Source: Chrysiogenales bacterium
GTDB lineage: Bacteria > Acidobacteriota > Aminicenantia > UBA2199
Direction: 5' to 3'
Assembly: GCA_004525465.1 (NCBI GenBank)
Contig: SPCN01000063.1
Coordinates: 1-10,137 of the forward strand
DNA length: 10,137 nt
The translations under genes and the position numbers were made by a program. The notes under the pieces were generated by a model. It was not told the DNA's origin, did not search any database, and worked only from the letters and a program-made list of their open reading frames with translations. Below, piece after piece: positions 1-6,738 of the stretch (within the stretch, counting starts at the first letter, position 1; every line of letters begins with the position of its first letter).

Positions 1-1048
1 ATGCCACCGGGTCCTGGCTGGCCAGGATCTGGTTAGCGCGGAAGGTGTTTTTCGCAGGATAACCCTTAAGCGCTTTGTGGGAAACCCATATGGCATCGAT
101 GACATGAAGCACGGGCGACCGCACCGAGACGATCATTTTGCCGCATGTTTCCCCAAGTCCCAGGTAGTGCCGCTCCCTGCCGTGGCCGTCGTTCATGGAG
201 ACAAGCCCATAGAAATGCTTCAAGGCCGCGGTGATTTCCGAACCGCCGACATCATGATGCTTGAGCACCGGGACGTTGATCAACTTCAGGTTTTGCTGAT
301 AGGCGCCGCCCTTCCATATGCCTTCCTTCAATTCGACGCGGTTGCCGCGCGCCGTGGTGAAACATGGATAGGAAACATTCTCCAGTTTGCGGAAACCCTC
401 GGTCAGGTGATCCTGGGCGGATATGAAATCACGGCGAATGGCATCAAGCAGCCGGGCGGATACCGGCTTGCCTTTGAAGATTTCGTTGGCCAGGAAAAGG
501 AAAGAATGGCGCGGGTCGTTGGCATTGGCCTGGATGTCCCTGTCGCCTCCGTAGCTTAAATGGGTGTTGCAGTTCAAACTGCCGCGACCCTGGCCGTTCT
601 CAATGATCACCACCTCGCCGCTGAAACCATCCGGATGATCGAGTATGCGCTGGATCAGGCCGCGGACCAGGTCCGAGTTCGTACAGCCGCGGTATTTCCA
701 TTGGGCGTTTACCTTGATCAAAACCACGTCATCGCTGGCGATCAGGCCGTAAGCTTCGGACTGTTTGATCGAGTTTTTCCTTTTGTAAAATGACAATTCT
801 TGACCGGCCATCAGGTCAACCAAGGCGTCGACCCCCACATGGTTATTCGGCAACTGATTGCCGAATGGCTGATCGGGAACGGTTTTTACCCAAAATATTT
901 TGCTGGCTTCGTCAGCTTGCGGGGGCAAAGGTGGCTCGGGAGGGGTGTCCGGTGGGCTATCAGGAGGGAGTATTTCATCCCTGACCCGGCAGGCGGGCGC
1001 TAGGGATAAGCCGGCAAGCAGCACTTGCATAAAATCTCGTCTTTTCAT
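1..1048 (-). CDS. DUF362 domain protein with Tat-like leader, C-terminus cut by window edge
   Basis: This reading frame is open for 349 codons from an ATG at 1046-1048 to the window edge with no stop, so the C-terminus is missing. An AAAGAGG ribosome binding site lies at 1057-1063. The N-terminus reads MKRRDFMQVLLAGLSLAPAC: a twin-arginine-like motif (RRDFM), a short hydrophobic stretch and Cys20, a weak lipobox candidate. A proline-rich linker follows (about residues 28-43), suggesting an exported, perhaps membrane-tethered protein. The rest resembles the DUF362 family: a strand containing VLIKVNAQW (109-117), VVIIENG (146-152), a segment INVPVLKHHDVGGSEITAAL (257-276), and ILASQDPVA at the visible end, where the family typically has a SxDPVAxD motif. 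The family's biochemical role is poorly defined; some members are linked to iron-sulfur ferredoxin domains, which are not visible here. It has its own promoter and lies 136 bp downstream of the ABC permease gene. The family call is fairly sure; export by Tat is inferred. Confidence 0.82.
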   Translation of the reverse strand, partial: MKRRDFMQVLLAGLSLAPACRVRDEILPPDSPPDTPPEPPLPPQADEASKIFWVKTVPDQPFGNQLPNNHVGVDALVDLMAGQELSFYKRKNSIKQSEAYGLIASDDVVLIKVNAQWKYRGCTNSDLVRGLIQRILDHPDGFSGEVVIIENGQGRGSLNCNTHLSYGGDRDIQANANDPRHSFLFLANEIFKGKPVSARLLDAIRRDFISAQDHLTEGFRKLENVSYPCFTTARGNRVELKEGIWKGGAYQQNLKLINVPVLKHHDVGGSEITAALKHFYGLVSMNDGHGRERHYLGLGETCGKMIVSVRSPVLHVIDAIWVSHKALKGYPAKNTFRANQILASQDPVA

Positions 1049-1063
1049 ATTAAAAACCTCTTT

Positions 1064-1175
1064 GAATTGCTCAAATATATAATATATAACTTTATTGGTT
1101 ATTTATCAATTTTTTTATGCATTTTAAAAAATTCGACTGTTTTTATGGAATTGATTGATTGCGACTGAGCAATTC
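1064..1175. repeat. 10-bp inverted repeat flanking the DUF362 promoter
   Basis: GAATTGCTCA at 1064-1073 is the exact reverse complement of TGAGCAATTC at 1166-1175. The arms are 92 bp apart and enclose the A+T-rich promoter region of the DUF362 gene. The left arm sits at the predicted transcription start and the right arm lies 9 bp beyond the stop of the ABC permease gene. It could be a pair of half-sites for a looping regulator, or chance. Confidence 0.35.
1081..1109 (-). promoter_or_regulatory. Sigma70-like promoter of the DUF362 gene
   Basis: Read on the minus strand, TTGATA (1104-1109) and TATATT (1081-1086) are separated by exactly 17 bp, one mismatch from consensus in each box. Transcription would begin near 1074, giving a leader of about 26 nt that contains the ribosome binding site. 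The surrounding DNA (about 1075-1150) is much richer in A+T than the genes, and overlapping TATA-like hexamers make the exact -10 uncertain. Confidence 0.5.
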
Positions 1176-1184
1176 TTCAATGTT

Positions 1185-1982
1185 CTACGAAGAAAGGTTG
1201 CGACGGCTGAAGAAAAAGATCGCCGCGGCAAATAATACCACGGTCAGACCGGCCAGTACCAGGGCGTGGTTCGGATCGAGCCCGTTGATCAGCACCGCCC
1301 GGCCGTTGTAATAATAAAAAGGGGAAAAGATGCGGTACGACCGCAGCCCTTCGATCATGGGAGCGTAGGCGTTGATCAGATAGGTGACCAGGGCGAAACC
1401 GCCGCTGACTCCCAGGCTTAATTTTCTCTTGCCGCTCAAGCAGCCGATAGCCAGGGACATGGACAGGAAGGTCAAACCCAGCAGCAGCAGGCTGAAAATC
1501 ACCTGAGCCAGCCGCAGCCAGTCCACGGCCACGCCGAACAACCAAGTGCCAAAGGCCATGCTGCCCCAGAAGGCCAGGGCCAGGAACAGGAGCGCCGCGG
1601 CATCGGCCGCGAACTTTGCCAGGACCAGCCGCCAGCGCGGCAGCGGCTGGGACAGCAGCAGGTCGAGCGTGCCCCGCTCCTCCTCGCCGGCCGTGGCATC
1701 GCCGCCCTTGCCGATGGCAATAACGATGAACAGCAGCGGCGCCAGGATGGAAAACGGCTGCAGGTTCAGGAAGCCCTCCGGAGTGGCCATGAAATTGTTC
1801 TTGCCGACCAGGTTCTTGATAAAAGGCGGCAGGCTATCCAGGACTTTCAGCACCTCTGAAGCGCGGCTGATAAAAGGATAAAAATAAAGCAAGAACAGCG
1901 AAATAAAGGCCAGGCCGCACGCCCAGCCCAGGAGTGCCCAACGCTGGTCGCGCAGGGTTTTGCGGAACAGCTCAGCAAACAT
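1185..1982 (-). CDS. ABC-2 type exporter permease subunit
   Basis: This is a 265-residue integral membrane permease of the ABC-2 class, partner of the ATPase encoded just upstream. About six hydrophobic segments are visible (near residues 15-36, 76-92, 125-150, 158-182, 188-208 and 237-258). Between the second and third lies a charged cytoplasmic stretch, GEEERGTLDLLLSQPLPRWR (99-118), typical of NatB-like ABC-2 permeases, where it contacts the ATPase. An ATG 36 bp further upstream (2018) would add 12 residues. I prefer 1982 because GGGGAG at 1990-1995 sits 7 nt before it and because the start then overlaps the ATPase stop by 11 bp, suggesting translational coupling. The transported substrate cannot be read from the sequence; related systems export sodium, antibiotics or lipids. 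The class is secure, the substrate unknown. Confidence 0.88.
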   Translation of the reverse strand: MFAELFRKTLRDQRWALLGWACGLAFISLFLLYFYPFISRASEVLKVLDSLPPFIKNLVGKNNFMATPEGFLNLQPFSILAPLLFIVIAIGKGGDATAGEEERGTLDLLLSQPLPRWRLVLAKFAADAAALLFLALAFWGSMAFGTWLFGVAVDWLRLAQVIFSLLLLGLTFLSMSLAIGCLSGKRKLSLGVSGGFALVTYLINAYAPMIEGLRSYRIFSPFYYYNGRAVLINGLDPNHALVLAGLTVVLFAAAIFFFSRRNLSS

Positions 1983-2874
1983 TGCCGTTCTCCCCGTAGT
2001 AGGCCAGGAATACATCATCCAACCCGGGTTCCTGGCTGCTGAAATCGTTAATGCTGAACCGCGCCGCCACCTTCAGCAGCGGGTCCATCTCCCCTTTCAT
2101 GCGCCCTTTGAGCGAACGCCGGTCCTGGGCGGTGATCTCCAGGCCGGCCACGGCGGCGAAAGCACGGGCGTCGAAGTCCTCGCCGAAGCGGATCTCCACG
2201 CTGCGCAGCGACCTGGTCTTCAGATCGGCAACATCCTCCAGGGCCGCCAGCCTGCCGCTGCGGATGATGGCCACGCGGTCACAGATCCGCGCCACCTCCG
2301 GCAGGTTGTGCGAGGAAAAAAATATGGTCTGCCCAGCCGCCTTAGCTTCGGCGACCAGGTGGAAAAATTCGTGGCGGACGAGCGGATCCAGCCCGCTGGT
2401 CGGCTCGTCCAGGATGAGCAGGTCGGGCCGGTGCATGAAGGCCTGGATCAGGCCTAGCTTGCGCTTGTTGCCCAGGGAGAGGGAAGCGATGGGCTGGGAA
2501 AGCTGGCAGCCCAGGCGGGCGGCAAGGTCTTCCACGTAGGACCAGTCGATGTTGCCGCGCAGGCCGGCGAAAAAGCGCAGCAGGCTGTCGCAGGTCAGGT
2601 CCTCGTACAGGTTCAATTCACCCGGCAAAAAACCGACGCGGCGGCGGATCTCCAGGCTGCGCTTGCGCACATCGAGGCCGAAGATCTCTGCCTTGCCTGC
2701 ATCGGCGCGGATGAGGTCCAGCAGGATGCGGATGGTAGTGGTCTTGCCGGCCCCGTTCGGCCCCAGATAACCAAGGACTTCTCCGGCATAAACCTCAAGA
2801 CTGACATCGGCTATGCCGACCCTGCTCCCGTAGTTCTTTGACAAACGCACGGTCCGGATCACAATATTTTTCAA
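1972..2874 (-). CDS. ABC transporter ATP-binding protein (ABC-2 exporter type)
   Basis: This 300-residue cytoplasmic ATPase powers the adjacent permease. Motifs in order: Walker A GPNGAGKT (38-45), signature region SLSLGNKRKLGL (131-142), Walker B LLILDEP (152-158), D-loop SGLD (160-163) and switch histidine in FFSSHNLPEV (His189). After residue 200 comes a regulatory tail of about 100 residues, as in NatA-like exporters. The usual Q-loop glutamine is absent: the region reads GFLPGELNLYEDLT (81-94), an LPGE variant that I recall from several exporter ATPases of this kind. The start is a TTG at 2872-2874 with AAGGAT (2881-2886) 6 nt before it; an in-frame TGA lies a few codons upstream and no ATG in this frame gives a full-length protein. 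The ATG inside the ribosome binding site opens only a three-codon frame. First gene of a two-gene operon, driven by the promoter at 2898-2926. Confidence 0.93.
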   Translation of the reverse strand: MKNIVIRTVRLSKNYGSRVGIADVSLEVYAGEVLGYLGPNGAGKTTTIRILLDLIRADAGKAEIFGLDVRKRSLEIRRRVGFLPGELNLYEDLTCDSLLRFFAGLRGNIDWSYVEDLAARLGCQLSQPIASLSLGNKRKLGLIQAFMHRPDLLILDEPTSGLDPLVRHEFFHLVAEAKAAGQTIFFSSHNLPEVARICDRVAIIRSGRLAALEDVADLKTRSLRSVEIRFGEDFDARAFAAVAGLEITAQDRRSLKGRMKGEMDPLLKVAARFSINDFSSQEPGLDDVFLAYYGENGNVC

Positions 2875-2897
2875 TGGCTCATCCTTGATTCTGGCTC

Positions 2898-2926
2898 ATA
2901 ATAACAATCGACCGGAGTAATGTCAA
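2898..2926 (-). promoter_or_regulatory. Sigma70 promoter of the ABC exporter operon
   Basis: On the minus strand, TTGACA (2921-2926) and TATTAT (2898-2903) are separated by 17 bp: a perfect -35 box and a -10 box with one mismatch. Transcription would start near 2891, leaving a leader of only about 16 nt before the TTG start, just enough to contain the AAGGAT ribosome binding site. It points away from the regulator promoter at 3026-3054. Confidence 0.7.
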
Positions 2927-2947
2927 AAGCAATTTTCCCTGTTCCCA

Positions 2948-2963
2948 ATTTGGAAGACCAAAT
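2948..2963. promoter_or_regulatory. Small inverted repeat between divergent promoters, possible operator
   Basis: ATTTGG (2948-2953) and CCAAAT (2958-2963) form a perfect 6-bp inverted repeat around AAGA. It lies between the two divergent promoters, upstream of both -35 boxes, where an activator could bind. The repeat is short and could be chance. AraC-type proteins more often bind direct repeats, so a link to the neighbouring regulator is only a suggestion. Confidence 0.22.
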
Positions 2964-3025
2964 ATCATCATAATAAAAACTGAACGACTTGAAACCTGCG
3001 GGGGGTGGTGCTCCCCTGCCGCGGC

Positions 3026-3054
3026 TTGACATGGCGGCCGGGTTTGATTATAAA
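3026..3054 (+). promoter_or_regulatory. Sigma70 promoter of the sensor-regulator, predicted leaderless
   Basis: TTGACA (3026-3031) and TATAAA (3049-3054) are separated by 17 bp, with one mismatch in the -10 box. The expected start of transcription, 6-8 bp after the -10, falls at about 3060-3062. The ATG at 3064 would then lie within a few bases of the mRNA 5' end. No Shine-Dalgarno sequence precedes that ATG, which fits leaderless translation. Confidence 0.62.
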
Positions 3055-3063
3055 GACTGCAAT

Positions 3064-5820
3064 ATGCCGACGGAGAAAGCATCTCCCCCGAAATTTTCAA
3101 AATTACTCAAAGCGATCATTCTGCTTCTGCTTAGCGGATCAATTGCGCAGCAACAGTTGTTCCCGGCAGCCGCCGCAGAACTGAAAACAGAGTACGAGCG
3201 CTGGGTCCAGCGCACCTGGACCACGGAAAACGGCCTGCCACAGAATACGATCTATGCCCTGGCCCAAACCAATGACGGCTATCTCTGGATCGGCAGCGAA
3301 GGCGGACTGGCCCGCTTCGACGGTTTCCATTTTACTGTTTTCAACCGGAGCAACACGCGGGCCATCATGAAAAATTCAATTACATCGCTATACCCTGATC
3401 GCGACGGCTCGCTCTGGATCGGCACGTTCGGCGGCGGCCTGCTGCATTTTCGGGATGGGCGATTCAGCAGGATCGAGGGCCTGGGGAGCGATTCCATCTG
3501 GTCGATCCGCCAGGACGGTGCGGGGAACCTTTGGGTTGTGACGATCGATAACGGCATGTACTTCCTGGAAAAAGGCAAATTCCCTGACCTGGTCATCGTC
3601 GACGGCATTGCCGAAAACCGCATCACCGCCAGCAGCGGCGAGGGGAGCGACAACATCTGGATCGGGACCCGCGACGGTCTTGTATCCATCAAAAAAGGCA
3701 AGAAAAAACTTTACACTTCCCGCAACGGCCTGGCCGGTGATTACGTGTATTGCCTTTTTGAAGACAGCCGCAAAAACCTTTGGGTTGGGACAACCACGGG
3801 CCTCAGTTGCATCGATAAAAACGGGATCAGGAATTTTTTCAAAGCGGACGGCCTGGCCGACAACCTGGTCCGCTCCATCGGCGAGGACATGCTGGGCCGG
3901 CTTTGGGTCGGCACCGAAAAAGGCGTCACAATCATGGAGCAGGACGACGCGGTCGTTTGTGCTATCCCGCAAAACCTGGCGGGCGATGCGGTCATGGCCA
4001 TTTGCCGCGACCGGGAGGGAGACATGTGGGTCGGCACTTCGGCCGGCGGCCTGAACTTTCTGAAAATGAACGAAGTTCGAGTTTTTTCAACGGAGGACGG
4101 ACTGTCAGCCCCCCATATCCAGTCGATCTGTGAAGACGGCCGGGGGCGGCTTTGGGTTGGAACCCACGACCGCGGTTTGAACCTTTTTTCGGGAGGACAA
4201 TGGCGATCCCTTTCCCGGGGCGACGGGTTGCCAAACGACGCCATCACTTCCCTTCTGGCCGACCGCCAGGACCGGTTGTGGATCGGCACCCGGGATGCGG
4301 GGCTGCAATGCCTGGACCAGGAAAGACTAACTTCTTTCCTCCCAAAAGGGGGCCGGGCCGGTGATGCGATTTTATCACTTTTCATTGACCGGGATGACAA
4401 TCTCTGGATCGGCAGCGACGGGGGCGGACTGAACCGCTTCCGCGACGGCAACTGGCAGCACCACGGTCTGGCCGGGGGTCTGAAAAGCGAAGCGATCATT
4501 GCGATCAACCAGGACCGCCAGGGAAACATTTGGGCGGGAAGCTCCCACGCCGGCCTGCATGTTTTGCGCAAGGGGGCCTGGCGCCAATACACCACCGCCG
4601 ACGGCCTGGCCGGAGACACAGTTTATTCCGTTCATATCGATGAAACCAACATTATCTGGCTGGGCACGAATGGGGGCTTGAGCCTGCTGCGCAATGAAAA
4701 ATTCACGAATTTCCGGGAAATACCGGGGCCTTTGAACGGCACCATCCTGCAAATACTAGAGGATGATTCCGGCACTCTGTGGATGAGTTCACCGAGAGGG
4801 ATTTTTCGCGTCAGGAAATCCGCATTGGCAGGGTCCGCAGCGTCGGCGGGAGAATTGATTCACTGCCGCATGTTCACGGAAATGGCCGGCCTGAAAAGTA
4901 CTGCCTGCGCGGGAGGTTTCCAGCCGGCCGGGTGTAAGAGCCGCGACGGGCGGTTATGGTTCCCGACCCAGAAGGGCCTAGTCATGATCGATCCAAAAAC
5001 CCTGGAATCCCAGCCGCGGCCGCCGGCCGTCTGCATCGAAACAGTCCGGGCCAACACCCTGCCCATCGGTACGCCTGGCACGGGCCTGTTTCCAGCCGGT
5101 ACGGATCGATTCGATTTCATTTACACGGCCATCCATTTCAGCGACCCGCAGCAAATCGAATTCTCCACCCGCCTGGAGGGTTTGGAAAAAAAATGGAGCC
5201 GGCCGGAAAAGCAGCGCAGCAGAAATTTTGCCGGACTGGCGCCGGGACGCTATCTTTTCCGGGTCAAAGCCCGCGGCCAGGCCGGCATCTGGAACGAAAG
5301 CGGAGACAGGTTTTCTTTCACGATCAGGCCATACTTCCATCAGACCATCTGGTTTTATATCCTGATCCTGGCTGGAATCGCCGCGCTGGCAGCCGGACTG
5401 TTTTTTTTCCGGCAGCGAAAGGCACTAAGGCAAAAGCTGGATAAATACAAGCTTTCCACTTTAAGCGCCGATAAAAAACAGGAAATCCTGCTGCATCTCA
5501 AAAAGACCATGGAAAAAGACAAGATCTATCTCGATCCGGACCTGACTTTGACGAAACTGGCAGAAAGCACGGCCATCCCGGCCAAACACCTGTCGCAGAT
5601 CATCAACGAACAATACAAGTTGAATTTCAACGATTTCATCAACCGTTACCGTGTTGATGAGGCCAAACGCAAACTGCTCGATCCGGCGGCCAAGGATTTC
5701 AAATTGCTGCGCATTGCCTTCGAGGCAGGCTTCAACTCCAAGTCGGTATTCAATATCGCCTTCAAGAAAAACACCGGCGTCAGCCCCTCGGAATTCCGCC
5801 GGCTGCTGAACGGCGACTGA
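3064..5820 (+). CDS. Membrane sensor-regulator: 14-blade propeller, Y_Y_Y domain, TM helix, AraC-type HTH
   Basis: This 918-residue protein is predicted to sense a ligand outside the cytoplasm and bind DNA inside it. Residues 14-38 form a hydrophobic export signal or anchor. Fourteen Reg_prop-type blades follow, each with a LWIGT-like core whose tryptophan recurs every 39-43 residues from Trp75 to Trp573 (W75, 118, 157, 199, 240, 281, 322, 364, 406, 448, 490, 532, 573), then W632. This is enough for two seven-bladed propellers. A Y_Y_Y-like beta domain spans about 683-755 and a single membrane helix 761-782. An AraC-family double helix-turn-helix occupies about 823-917, with FNDFINRYRVDEAK and IAFEAGFNSKSVFN as landmarks. 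Such sensor halves usually belong to hybrid two-component proteins of Bacteroidota, but no kinase or receiver domain is present. The frame opens at a TTG at 2989, but I chose ATG 3064 because the promoter at 3026-3054 lies within the longer version. The domain call is strong; the ligand and target genes are unknown. Confidence 0.9.
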   Translation: MPTEKASPPKFSKLLKAIILLLLSGSIAQQQLFPAAAAELKTEYERWVQRTWTTENGLPQNTIYALAQTNDGYLWIGSEGGLARFDGFHFTVFNRSNTRAIMKNSITSLYPDRDGSLWIGTFGGGLLHFRDGRFSRIEGLGSDSIWSIRQDGAGNLWVVTIDNGMYFLEKGKFPDLVIVDGIAENRITASSGEGSDNIWIGTRDGLVSIKKGKKKLYTSRNGLAGDYVYCLFEDSRKNLWVGTTTGLSCIDKNGIRNFFKADGLADNLVRSIGEDMLGRLWVGTEKGVTIMEQDDAVVCAIPQNLAGDAVMAICRDREGDMWVGTSAGGLNFLKMNEVRVFSTEDGLSAPHIQSICEDGRGRLWVGTHDRGLNLFSGGQWRSLSRGDGLPNDAITSLLADRQDRLWIGTRDAGLQCLDQERLTSFLPKGGRAGDAILSLFIDRDDNLWIGSDGGGLNRFRDGNWQHHGLAGGLKSEAIIAINQDRQGNIWAGSSHAGLHVLRKGAWRQYTTADGLAGDTVYSVHIDETNIIWLGTNGGLSLLRNEKFTNFREIPGPLNGTILQILEDDSGTLWMSSPRGIFRVRKSALAGSAASAGELIHCRMFTEMAGLKSTACAGGFQPAGCKSRDGRLWFPTQKGLVMIDPKTLESQPRPPAVCIETVRANTLPIGTPGTGLFPAGTDRFDFIYTAIHFSDPQQIEFSTRLEGLEKKWSRPEKQRSRNFAGLAPGRYLFRVKARGQAGIWNESGDRFSFTIRPYFHQTIWFYILILAGIAALAAGLFFFRQRKALRQKLDKYKLSTLSADKKQEILLHLKKTMEKDKIYLDPDLTLTKLAESTAIPAKHLSQIINEQYKLNFNDFINRYRVDEAKRKLLDPAAKDFKLLRIAFEAGFNSKSVFNIAFKKNTGVSPSEFRRLLNGD

Positions 5821-5945
5821 GCCAGGGCCTGAGAACGCTTCCCAGCCGATTTATTTCAACAAAAGTGTCCTGATTCACGATTCCGGACCAGATCACCCTG
5901 CCTTCAACACATAATGGTTGCGGAACATCAACAAGGAGGTGAACC

Positions 5946-6689
5946 ATGTTTGACATGTTTCTTCCCGGAAAAGAGATCCGTAAGACCCATGTGCGCAAGG
6001 GATTGACTTTTTCCCTTTCCCTGCTCCTCCATGCCCTGCTGATCGTTGCCATCATCGTGGTGCCGCTGCTGCGCGCCGAGGCCCAACTGCCCGAATTCAA
6101 ATTCATCGATGTCCTGATCGCGCCGCCGGTCCTGCCCGGCGTACCGCCAGGCCCGGGACGCGGCAGAAAAACTCCGACCGGTCCTATTGATACCACAAAA
6201 GGACTGAAAAACCCTCCCCCCACGAACAAACCGCGAGGATTCATAGCCCCGGTCGAGATACCGACCGAGATCATTGATGAAAACCCGTCTGATTTCATCT
6301 TCGAGGAACCTAGCGGACCCGGAGTCGAAGGAGGAGCCGGCGATGGAAAAACGCCATGGATCGTCGGCAAGGATATCCTGCCCGAAGAAGTGAATCCGTT
6401 GGAAAAAGCAATCACAACCATCCGGCCGCCGCGTCTGATCAAGAGGGTGAATCCCGTCTATTCCCAGATAGCGATCTCAGCCCATGTTTCGGGTTCGGTG
6501 GTGATCGAGGCGGTCACCGACATCTACGGCCGCGTGCGCGAGGCCAGGATCATCCGCGGCCATGCCTTGCTCAGCGCCTCGGCACTGGAAGCAGTCAGGG
6601 AGTGGATCTACGAGCCCTACCTGATCAACGGCATCCCCAGGCCGGTGAGCTTCACCGTCACCGTCACCTTCACCCTGGAGAAGCGCTGA
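5946..6689 (+). CDS. TonB-family energy-transducing protein
   Basis: This 247-residue protein should carry proton-motive-force energy from the inner membrane to outer-membrane receptors. A short positively charged cytoplasmic N-terminus leads into one membrane helix (about 20-42). The helix carries Ser25 and His29 in the SxxxH spacing that TonB uses to contact ExbB. A long proline- and glycine-rich periplasmic linker spans roughly 58-160, shorter in Pro-Lys repeats than in E. coli TonB. The C-terminal TonB domain (about 160-246) starts at RPPRLIKRVNPVY, continues with GSVVIEAVTDIYGRV (183-197) and includes the terminal AVREWIYEPYLING helix/strand (216-229). The start has a near-perfect ribosome binding site, AAGGAGGTGA (5933-5942). 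No exbB, exbD or receptor gene is in the window. It starts 125 bp after the regulator gene on the same strand, and I see no convincing separate promoter in that gap, so it may be read from the regulator's transcript. Confidence 0.87.
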   Translation: MFDMFLPGKEIRKTHVRKGLTFSLSLLLHALLIVAIIVVPLLRAEAQLPEFKFIDVLIAPPVLPGVPPGPGRGRKTPTGPIDTTKGLKNPPPTNKPRGFIAPVEIPTEIIDENPSDFIFEEPSGPGVEGGAGDGKTPWIVGKDILPEEVNPLEKAITTIRPPRLIKRVNPVYSQIAISAHVSGSVVIEAVTDIYGRVREARIIRGHALLSASALEAVREWIYEPYLINGIPRPVSFTVTVTFTLEKR

Positions 6690-6701
6690 AGCGGAGACCG
6701 C

Positions 6702-6738
6702 AGCCTCCTGCGACGGGCCTTGGCCCCCGCAGGGGGCT
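6702..6738. terminator. Hairpin between convergent genes, probable bidirectional terminator
   Basis: AGCCTCCTGCG (6702-6712) pairs with CGCAGGGGGCT (6728-6738) over 11 positions, ten Watson-Crick and one G-U when read on the plus strand. Inside it, GGGCC (6715-6719) pairs with GGCCC (6722-6726) around a TT loop. It lies between the convergent tonB-family and hppA genes; its right arm includes the last base of the hppA stop codon. There is no U-tract on either side, so it may work with Rho or as a 3'-end-protecting hairpin rather than as a classical intrinsic terminator. Confidence 0.6.

Noticed and set aside
77..793. Two plus-strand open frames of 160 and 77 codons
   Set aside because: They lie antisense to the DUF362 gene, whose minus-strand frame stays open for 349 codons with recognisable family motifs and a good ribosome binding site; the plus-strand translations look like nothing known.
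2989..3063. 25-codon N-terminal extension of the regulator from a TTG
   Set aside because: The extension overlaps the predicted promoter, has no Shine-Dalgarno sequence, and would put charged residues before an otherwise normal export signal.
2879..3100. 73-codon minus-strand frame in the divergent control region
   Set aside because: It covers both promoters and the start of the regulator gene, has no recognisable protein features, and its reading would run antisense to the better-supported start at 3064.
3741..4619. 292-codon minus-strand frame inside the regulator gene
   Set aside because: A shadow caused by GC-rich codons and the propeller repeats; the plus strand has a regular 41-42-residue blade pattern throughout this stretch.
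3226..4982. Recurrent near-identical DNA such as LWIGT-encoding segments, considered as a repeat array
   Set aside because: The repeats are protein blades at a 39-43-codon period with diverged DNA; they are not a CRISPR or a tandem DNA repeat.
5780..6442. 220-codon minus-strand frame over the start of the TonB-family gene
   Set aside because: The glycine/proline-rich product mirrors the proline-rich TonB linker; the plus strand has the TM helix, TonB domain and a near-perfect ribosome binding site.
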